In this document: one piece after another, positions 58,177 to 64,000 of the stretch
How positions within the stretch are numbered: the first letter of the stretch is position 1
Layout of the letters: each line of letters begins with the position of its first letter
Assembly (NCBI RefSeq): GCF_004365705.1
Contig: NZ_SOBN01000001.1
Location: forward strand, 5,690,001-5,754,000
Direction: 5' to 3'
Source of the DNA: Streptomyces sp. 846.5
GTDB taxonomy: Bacteria > Actinomycetota > Actinomycetes > Streptomycetales > Streptomycetaceae
Length of the DNA: 64,000 nucleotides
Position numbers and translations under genes: made by a program
The notes under the pieces: model-generated
Databases searched by the model: none
What the model was told of the DNA's origin: nothing
Seen by the model: only the letters and a program-made list of their open reading frames with translations

Positions 58177-58551
58177 ATGCCCGTCGTCCGCAGCACCGAC
58201 GCCACCGTCCATGAGCTCCATGGAGCCCGTTTCGTCGCCCACGCCAACCCCCGCACCGGCAGCAAGGAGATCTGCGCCTGGCGTGCAGAGATCCCCGGAG
58301 CCACCACCGGTGTCCCGCACACCGTCGGTCGCGAGGAGGTCATCCACGTCCTCAGCGGCGCCCTGCGCTTCACCGTCGACGGCGAGGCGGCCGAGCTGAC
58401 CGCCGGCGACACCGTGATCGTTTCGGCCGGGTCCCGGCTCGCCGTGGACAACCCCGGCGGCGAGCCCGCCGCCATGTGGACCGTCACCACCGTCGGTCTG
58501 ACCGCGACCCTCGCCGACGGCAGCACCATCGCCCCGCCCTGGGCCAACTGA
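58177..58551 (+). CDS. Cupin-domain protein
   Basis: A 124-residue single cupin. GVPHTVGREEVIHVLSGALR and the second strand AGDTVIVSAGSRLAVDNPGG are the two cupin motifs. The first has one histidine and a Glu pair (REEVIHV) rather than a full HxH set, so metal binding is uncertain. Likely a small-molecule-binding or isomerase-type protein induced when MarR lets go. The ATG at 58177 follows AGGA. Confidence 0.83.
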   Translation: MPVVRSTDATVHELHGARFVAHANPRTGSKEICAWRAEIPGATTGVPHTVGREEVIHVLSGALRFTVDGEAAELTAGDTVIVSAGSRLAVDNPGGEPAAMWTVTTVGLTATLADGSTIAPPWAN

Positions 58552-58555
58552 CCGC

Positions 58556-59713
58556 CTATGCCCGCGCCCGCCGCAGGGCGTAGGAGGCGCGGAGGCGTTC
58601 CTGCGCGCCGGGCGCGCCGCCCAGGCCGGCCGCCGCGAGGTGGTCCAGGCCCAGCAGGGCGGCGCCCACCACCGGTGGGGTGGTCACGATCCGCGGTACG
58701 GCCTGCGGCGCGTCCGCGGCCAGCCGCGCGTTGATGCCGTCCAGCAGCAGCGGCTGACGGGAGGCCAGCACACCGCCGCCCAGCACCACGTCGGCGGGGG
58801 AGTCCAGCAGGTCCAGCCGGCGCAGCGCGACCACCGCGAGCCGGACCACCTCGTCCGCCTGACGGTCCACCAGCTCCAGCGCGATCGCGTCCCCCGCCTC
58901 GGCGGCGGCGAACAGCACTGGGACCAGTTCGTGCAGCCGGGCCTCCTCCAGGCTGCCCAGGTGCACCGCCTCCGCCACGGCCAGCGCCGTCTCCAGGCCG
59001 AAGTGGGCGGCGGCGGCGGAGGCGAGCGCGGTATGCGGCCCGCGCCCGTCCTCCGCTCTGGCGGCGGCCCACATGACCTCGTTGGCCAGGCCGCCACCGC
59101 CTCCCCAGTCCCCGGTGATCATGCCGAGGGCCGGGAAGCGTGCGGTGCGCCCGTCCGGGAGCAGCCCCACGCAGTTGATGCCCGCGCCGCAGACCACGGC
59201 GACGCCGCGCGGGGCGTCCGTGCCGGAGCGCAGCAGCGCGAAGGTGTCATTGGCGACCACGGTGGTCCGTGACCAGCCGTAGCCGGCGATGAGCTCCTGC
59301 AGGAGCTGCTCCTCCACAGGCAGGTCGGCGTTGGCCAGGCAGGCCGAGACATGCGTGGCCAGTGGGCTCTGACCTGCGCTGATGTCGAATCCGGCGTCGG
59401 CGGCCGCCGCCGCGACCAGCGGCGCCAGGCCGGCCACCGCGACCTCGCTGCCGACGATGTGCGGGACGAAGCCGCCGCCGCGGGCGGTGCCGAGCACCTG
59501 CCCGTCGGCGCTGACCAGGGCCACGTCCGTCTTGCTGTTCCCGGCGTCGACGGCGAGCACCCCGGGGACCAGCTCGCGCCCCACCGCCCCGATGCTGCCG
59601 GCCCCCAGCGGGTTGCCGACGGTGCTCTCCTCGTCACTCACCTGCTGCTGCCCCACTGGGTTTCCGCTCTCCGTACCGGTAGTCGGCCGCTCCTCGATCG
59701 TGGTCACGCCCAT
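58556..59713 (-). CDS. BadF/BcrA-type sugar kinase (N-acetylglucosamine kinase-like)
   Basis: A 385-residue ASKHA kinase. VLAVDAGNSKTDVALVSADG (about 52-71) is the phosphate-1 motif, with CGAGINCVG and GMITGDWGGGGGLANEV as adenosine-side loops. This fold includes N-acetylglucosamine kinase (NAGK). It ends the sugar operon, overlapping the GH4 gene by 10 bases. It would phosphorylate a sugar taken up by the ABC importer. An alternate start is the GTG six bases in (GTGA). Confidence 0.85.
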   Translation of the reverse strand: MGVTTIEERPTTGTESGNPVGQQQVSDEESTVGNPLGAGSIGAVGRELVPGVLAVDAGNSKTDVALVSADGQVLGTARGGGFVPHIVGSEVAVAGLAPLVAAAAADAGFDISAGQSPLATHVSACLANADLPVEEQLLQELIAGYGWSRTTVVANDTFALLRSGTDAPRGVAVVCGAGINCVGLLPDGRTARFPALGMITGDWGGGGGLANEVMWAAARAEDGRGPHTALASAAAAHFGLETALAVAEAVHLGSLEEARLHELVPVLFAAAEAGDAIALELVDRQADEVVRLAVVALRRLDLLDSPADVVLGGGVLASRQPLLLDGINARLAADAPQAVPRIVTTPPVVGAALLGLDHLAAAGLGGAPGAQERLRASYALRRARA

Positions 59714-61029
59714 GCCAGATGCTCATGGTTGTGGGCGATCAGACGGTCCGTCAGTCCGTCGGCGAGGTTGATCTGGCCGATCAGCGGGTGCGCCAGCAGG
59801 GCCTGGAAGACCCGGTCCCGCCCGCCGCGCAGCGCCGCGTCGAGCGCCAGCTGCTCATAGGCCGTCACATGGGCGATCAGCCCGGCGTACAGCGGCTCGA
59901 CGGCGGGGACGGGCAGCGGGGTCGCACCGGTGGCGTCGACCGTGGCGGGGACCTCGATCACGGCGTCGTCCGGCAGGAACGGCAGGGTGCCGTTGTTGGG
60001 GACGTTGACCACCTGCACCGCCCCGGCCGGGGACCCGGTGCCGAGCAGTGAGGCGACCAGGTTCACCGCCGCCTCGGAGTAGTACGCGCCGCCGCGCTTG
60101 GCCAGCAGCTCGGGCTTCTCGTCCAGGTTCGGGTCCCCGTACATCTCCAGCAGCTGCCGCTCGATCGCGGCGACCTCGGAGGCGCGCGAACCCTTGACCC
60201 TGAGCTCGTCCACCACCCGGTCGTGCTCGTAGAAGTAGCGCAGGTAGTACGACGGCACCGTGCCCAACTGCCGTACCAGCGACAGCGGAAGCTCCAGGTC
60301 CTCGGCGATGTCCGGGCCGAACCGCTCCAGCAGTTCGGGCAGCACGTCCCGGCCGGTGGCGCCGCCCGGCTCGTCGAGCAGGTGGACGCCGCGCTCCCAG
60401 GTGAGGTGGTTCAGCCCGACGTGGTCGAGCCTGATCCGCTCCGGCACGACGCCCAGCAGCCCGGCGAACCTGCGCTGGAACCCGATGGCGACGTTGCACA
60501 GCCCGACGGCCTTGTGGCCGGCGGTCTGCAGGGCGCGGGTGACGATGCCGACCGGGTTGGTGAAGTCGACGATCCAGGCGTCCGGGTTGGCCCGGCGGAC
60601 CCGCTCGGCGATGTCCAGCACCACCGGCACTGTGCGCAGCGCCTTGGCCAGGCCGCCGGCGCCGGTGGTCTCCTGGCCGATGCAGCCGCACTCCAGCGGC
60701 CAGGTCTCGTCCTGGTTGCGCGCGGCCTGGCCGCCGACCCGCAGCTGCAGCAGCACGGCGTCGGCGCCCTGCACCGAGGCGTCCAGGTCGGTGCTGGTGG
60801 CGATGGCGCCGGCGTGCCCCTGCTTGGCGAAGATCCGGCGGGCCAGCCCGCCGACCAGCTCCAGCCGGTCCGCGGCCGGGTCGACCAGCACCAACTCGCC
60901 TATGGGGAGCGTGTCCCGGAGCCGGGCGAACCCGTCGATCAGCTCCGGCGTGTAGGTCGACCCGCCGCCGACGACGACGAGCTTGAGCAGGCCGGAGATG
61001 AGCGGGCTTGTCGTGGTGGTGCGGCTCAT
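59704..61029 (-). CDS. Glycoside hydrolase family 4 (6-phospho-glycosidase)
   Basis: A 441-residue GH4 enzyme. VVVGGGSTYTPELIDGF (about 18-34) is the NAD-binding loop, GLCNVAIGFQRR has the metal-binding Cys, and DHVGLNHLTWERGV has the metal histidine. NAD and Mn-dependent GH4 members cleave 6-phosphoglucosides, or alpha-galactosides and glucuronides. The exact substrate is unknown. It overlaps the permease stop by ATGA. The co-encoded sugar kinase could supply a phosphorylated substrate or use a product. Confidence 0.9.
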   Translation of the reverse strand: MSRTTTTSPLISGLLKLVVVGGGSTYTPELIDGFARLRDTLPIGELVLVDPAADRLELVGGLARRIFAKQGHAGAIATSTDLDASVQGADAVLLQLRVGGQAARNQDETWPLECGCIGQETTGAGGLAKALRTVPVVLDIAERVRRANPDAWIVDFTNPVGIVTRALQTAGHKAVGLCNVAIGFQRRFAGLLGVVPERIRLDHVGLNHLTWERGVHLLDEPGGATGRDVLPELLERFGPDIAEDLELPLSLVRQLGTVPSYYLRYFYEHDRVVDELRVKGSRASEVAAIERQLLEMYGDPNLDEKPELLAKRGGAYYSEAAVNLVASLLGTGSPAGAVQVVNVPNNGTLPFLPDDAVIEVPATVDATGATPLPVPAVEPLYAGLIAHVTAYEQLALDAALRGGRDRVFQALLAHPLIGQINLADGLTDRLIAHNHEHLAWA

Positions 61030-62051
61030 CAGCCCTTGACCCCTGTCAGTGTCACGCCTTCGATGAAGGCTTTCTGTGCGAAGAAGAAGACGACGATCAC
61101 CGGTGCCATGACCAGCAGAGTGGCTGCCATGGTCATGTTCCAGTTGGTCTGGTGCGCCCCGTGGAAGGACTGGAGCCCGTAGGAGAGCGTCCAGGCGGCG
61201 GGGTTGTCGGACGCGTAGATCTGCGGGCCGAAGTAGTCGTTCCAGCAGGAGAAGAACTGGAACAGGGCGACCGCCGAGATGGCCGGCCTGGCCATCGGCA
61301 GCACCACCTTGAGCAGGGTGCGGACCTCGCCGCAGCCGTCGACCTTGGCCGCGTCCAGGTACTCCTTGGGGATGGTCAGCAGGAACTGGCGCAGCAGGAA
61401 GATGGAGTACGCGTCCCCGAAGGCCATCGGGATGATCAGCGGCCACAGGGTGCCGTCCAGGTGCATCTGCTTCGCCCAGAACAGGTACATCGGGATGATG
61501 ATGACCTGCGGCGGCAGCATCATCATCGAGATGACCAGCAGCATCGCCAGACGGCGGCCGGGGAAGCGGAACTTGGCCAGCGCGTAGGCCACCGGCACGG
61601 ACGAGAGCACCGTCAGCGCGGTGCCCAGCACCGCGTACTCGATGGTGTTCTTCCACCAGGTGCCGAAGCCGGGGACGTTGAAGACGGTCCGGTAGTTGCT
61701 CCAGACCCAGTGCTGCGGCCAGAAGTTGGTGGTGAGCGCCTGACTGTCCGTCATCACCGAGGTGAGGAACAGGAAGACGAACGGCAGGATGAAGACCAGC
61801 GCCACCGTGATCGCGATCGAGTGGACCGCGATCCACTCAAGTCGCCGCTGCCGCTTGGCCTTGCGCCATGCCGCGTCCGAGCTGGAGGGGACCCCGCTGC
61901 GGGACCGGACGGTTACCGGTGCGCTCCCCGGGGTCTCGCCCGGGGTCTGGACTGCTGTGTCGCTCATGGTGGGGGCTGTAGTCCTTTCGGAGGACGGTGT
62001 CCTTTCGGGGAACTGCGGTGTCAGGGAGGACTGCTGACTTCTGCTGGACAC
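61029..62051 (-). CDS. Carbohydrate ABC permease (CUT1, second subunit)
   Basis: A 340-residue membrane protein with six hydrophobic segments. The EAA-like loop of the BPD_transp_1 superfamily is visible (EYLDAAKVDGCGEVRTLLKV, about 222-241), as is FWAKQMHLDGTLWPLIIPMA. It follows the partner permease by four bases. The GTG at 62051 has GAGGA seven bases upstream. An ATG 28 codons in (61967) is the alternative. It works with the other permease and the binding protein. Confidence 0.9.
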   Translation of the reverse strand: MSSRSQQSSLTPQFPERTPSSERTTAPTMSDTAVQTPGETPGSAPVTVRSRSGVPSSSDAAWRKAKRQRRLEWIAVHSIAITVALVFILPFVFLFLTSVMTDSQALTTNFWPQHWVWSNYRTVFNVPGFGTWWKNTIEYAVLGTALTVLSSVPVAYALAKFRFPGRRLAMLLVISMMMLPPQVIIIPMYLFWAKQMHLDGTLWPLIIPMAFGDAYSIFLLRQFLLTIPKEYLDAAKVDGCGEVRTLLKVVLPMARPAISAVALFQFFSCWNDYFGPQIYASDNPAAWTLSYGLQSFHGAHQTNWNMTMAATLLVMAPVIVVFFFAQKAFIEGVTLTGVKG

Positions 62052-62054
62052 AGC

Positions 62055-63053
62055 TCAGTCCTCGCCCACGAGACCGGCCCGGCGGCGCATGAGCAGGGCG
62101 GTGAAGGCCATCGCGACCACGAAGAGGATGATCGAGATGACACAGGCGGAGCCGTAGTCGAAGTTCTGGAAGCCGATGTTGTAGACCAGTTGCGGCAGCG
62201 TCCAGGTGGAGCCGCTCGGGTAGCCGGGCTGGAACTGCTGCCCGGAGTTGCCGACCACGCCCGAGGCGACCTGCCCCGCGACGATCGCCTGGGTGTAGAA
62301 CTGCATGGTCTGGATCACCCCGGTGACCACCGCGAACATGATGATCGGGGTGATGTTGGGCAGGGTGACGTAGCGCCAGCGCTGGAACGCGTTGGCCCCG
62401 TCCAGCGACGCCGCCTCGTACTGCTCGGTCGGCACGTCCAGCAGCGAGGCCATGAAGATGACCATCAGGTCGCCGATGCCCCACAGCGTGAGCAGCACCA
62501 GCGAGGGCTTGGACCAGGTCGGGCTGGTGAACCAGCCCGGCTGCGGCAGGCCCAGGTCGCCGAGGAAGTGGTTCACCGGGCCGGTGCCGGGGTTGAACAG
62601 GAAGGCGAAGCCGATGGTCGCGGCCACCGGCGGGGCCAGGTACGGCAGGTAGAACGCGGTGCGGAAGAATCCCGACCCGCTGCGCACCTTGACGATCAAC
62701 TGCCCGATGCCGAGCCCGAAGACGGTGCGCAGCGCGACCATCACCACGACCAGCCAGGCGGTGTTGCGGGCGGCCTGCCAGAAGTCGGCGTTCTTGGTGA
62801 GGATGTAGGTGTAGTTCTTGAAGCCCACGAAGGTCGGCGCGTTGAAGCCGTCGTAGTGGGTGAAGGAGAAGTACACGGTGGAGATCAGCGGATACGCGAA
62901 GAACACCGCGAAGCCGATCAGCCAGGGGGAGAGGAAGCCGACCGCGGTCGACAGCTCCTTGCGGCGCTTGCGGCGCAGGGCGGGCGGAACCGGCAGGCTC
63001 GCTGCGCTGCCGGAGCCGCGCGAGCCCCTGCCGATTCCGAGGACGGTTGCCAT
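62055..63053 (-). CDS. Carbohydrate ABC permease (CUT1, first subunit)
   Basis: A 332-residue membrane protein with six hydrophobic segments, starting with a basic Arg/Lys cytoplasmic tail. SPWLIGFAVFFAYPLISTVY (about 44-63) is the first helix. EQYEAASLDGANAFQRWRYV (about 211-230) is the EAA coupling loop. It pairs with the next permease. No ATPase gene is present in the visible operon, so a shared MsiK-type ATPase is likely, as in streptomycetes. Confidence 0.92.
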   Translation of the reverse strand: MATVLGIGRGSRGSGSAASLPVPPALRRKRRKELSTAVGFLSPWLIGFAVFFAYPLISTVYFSFTHYDGFNAPTFVGFKNYTYILTKNADFWQAARNTAWLVVVMVALRTVFGLGIGQLIVKVRSGSGFFRTAFYLPYLAPPVAATIGFAFLFNPGTGPVNHFLGDLGLPQPGWFTSPTWSKPSLVLLTLWGIGDLMVIFMASLLDVPTEQYEAASLDGANAFQRWRYVTLPNITPIIMFAVVTGVIQTMQFYTQAIVAGQVASGVVGNSGQQFQPGYPSGSTWTLPQLVYNIGFQNFDYGSACVISIILFVVAMAFTALLMRRRAGLVGED

Positions 63054-63144
63054 CTGAGTGTCACCACCAGGTCAGGACGGGTTGGGGGGAGCAGTGGGGG
63101 AGCGGGCCGGCGCCCTCGCGGACACCGGCCCGGGGGCCTCCGTA

Positions 63145-64000
63145 CTACTGGCCGGCCTGCGCCAGGTCGTTGTCGATGGTGGTGTCCAGGCCCTTGAGCC
63201 CGGCCTGCAGGTTGGACACCTTGCCGGACTCGAAGTCGTACTCGAAGTTCTGAATGGACGTCAGGTACTTGCCGCCGTTGACGGTGGCCGGAGTGGTGTT
63301 GGTGTCGGGGTTGTTGGCGACGTTCAGGAAGGTCTGGAACTGCGCCGAGTGGTCCAGCCCCGGGTCCTGGAGCGACGCGAAGGTGCTCGGGACGTTGGAG
63401 ATCGCGTTGGCGAACTGGACCAGCATCTTGGTGTCCGTGGTCATGAACTTCAGGAACTTCCAGGCAGCGGCCTGCTTGGTGCTCTTGGCGTTCATGCCGA
63501 TGATGGTGCCGGTCTGGTAGCCGCGCCCGTAGGTGCTGGCCAGCGCGTCCGGGACCGGGAACGGCGCGGTGGCGTAGTGCAGGTCGGGGGCGTCGCTCTT
63601 GAGCATCGAGACCCGCCACTCACCGTCCATCGCCATCGCGACCTTGCCGATCTCGAAGGGGTTCTTGGCGCTGAACTCGTCGCCGAAGGTGTTGCGGTAC
63701 TTCTCCAGCTTGCTGAAGCCGCCGAGCTTCTGGGTCAGGCTCTGCTCCCAGGTCAGCATCTGGGTGAAGGCCGGGTCGGCGGCGACGTTGGACTTGCCGG
63801 CCGCGGTGAAGTAGGTCGGGCCCCACTGGCCCATCAGGTGCTCGGACTGGTTCTCGTAGCCGTGGAAGTTGGGCATGAAGCCGAGCTGGCTGTAGCCGCT
63901 GCCGCTGACCTTGGTCAGCTTGACCGCGTCGGCGTCGAACTCGCTCAGGGTCTTCGGCGGGGAGGTTATGCCGGCGGCCTTGAACATGTCGGTGTTGTAG
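63145..64000 (-). CDS. Extracellular sugar-binding protein (cut by window edge)
   Basis: The C-terminal 285 residues of a type I solute-binding protein of the carbohydrate uptake family. Family marks are YNTDMFKAAGITSPPKTLSE, GKVAMAMDGEWRVSML, FPVPDALASTYGRGYQTGT and KQAAAWKFLKFMTT. The N-terminus, signal peptide and promoter lie beyond 64000. It is first in the visible operon and would deliver sugar to the two permeases. Confidence 0.92.
   Translation of the reverse strand, partial: YNTDMFKAAGITSPPKTLSEFDADAVKLTKVSGSGYSQLGFMPNFHGYENQSEHLMGQWGPTYFTAAGKSNVAADPAFTQMLTWEQSLTQKLGGFSKLEKYRNTFGDEFSAKNPFEIGKVAMAMDGEWRVSMLKSDAPDLHYATAPFPVPDALASTYGRGYQTGTIIGMNAKSTKQAAAWKFLKFMTTDTKMLVQFANAISNVPSTFASLQDPGLDHSAQFQTFLNVANNPDTNTTPATVNGGKYLTSIQNFEYDFESGKVSNLQAGLKGLDTTIDNDLAQAGQ

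Noticed and set aside
1-64000. Mobile element or prophage in the window
   Set aside because: No transposase, integrase, terminal inverted repeat or att-like duplication was visible, and G/C-rich third positions are uniform across genes.

Overview
This 64 kb window is chromosomal DNA from a high-GC actinomycete, most likely in the Streptomycetaceae. The third codon positions are strongly G/C-biased. Genes often start with GTG or TTG, stops and starts often overlap (ATGA, GTGA), and the families present are typical Streptomyces ones: a PknG/GlnX/GlnH signalling locus, a short-chain dehydrogenase (SDR) with a zinc ribbon, secreted ricin-lectin hydrolases, an iron box and a DasR-like site. I see no insertion sequence, integrase, CRISPR array or rRNA. 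The three tRNA-like genes are unusual.

Region by region. (1) 1-8.2 kb, all on the minus strand: a truncated membrane or secreted protein behind a LacI-type palindrome, a Glu/Val-rich protein of unknown function, an acyl-CoA ligase, a type-B carboxylesterase and a secreted lamin-tail/EEP nuclease. (2) 8.5-15.2 kb, the most unusual part: an unrecognised helical protein, a 35-residue ORF, a DUF2201-like metallopeptidase/vWA protein and a tandem MoxR-type AAA ATPase form a tightly coupled plus-strand operon. It converges on a zinc-ribbon SDR. Three atypical tRNA-like sequences sharing D-arm and T-arm sequence are dispersed in this locus, and one is antisense inside the end of the first gene. (3) 15.2-22.6 kb: an MFS exporter divergent from a SigG-type ECF sigma factor, a secreted beta-helix protein and a GH18 chitinase (both with ricin-B domains), and an NAD(P)-binding protein. 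(4) 22.6-35.5 kb: a CUT2-type sugar importer with a GntR/FCD regulator, divergent from a nine-gene operon. That operon encodes a non-phosphorylating L-fucose-type pathway (mutarotase, dehydrogenase, lactonase, dehydratase, keto-acid dehydrogenase, hydrolase) together with LutABC, which would burn the L-lactate the pathway releases. (5) 35.5-46.5 kb: a cold-shock protein with a structured leader, YchJ and YihY/BrkB family proteins, an iron-siderophore importer under an iron box, a CYTH/CHAD protein, an alpha/beta hydrolase, a phosphopantetheinyl transferase, a RibD-like protein with swapped domain order, a truncated haemoglobin and a SnoaL-like protein. (6) 46.6-57.5 kb: a seven-gene signalling operon, GlnX, GlnH, a coiled-coil protein, PknG, PP2C, a vWA protein and an FHA protein. 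(7) 57.6-64 kb: a MarR regulator and a cupin sharing three palindromic operators, then a sugar operon (ABC importer, GH4 hydrolase, BadF-type kinase) whose first gene is cut by the right edge.

How the genes work together: region 4 reads as uptake, complete oxidation and lactate clearance for one deoxy-sugar. Region 6 reads as an extracellular amino-acid sensor feeding a kinase/phosphatase pair with FHA and vWA readers. Region 2 may be an RNA-linked AAA/vWA machine, which is inference from gene and tRNA layout only.
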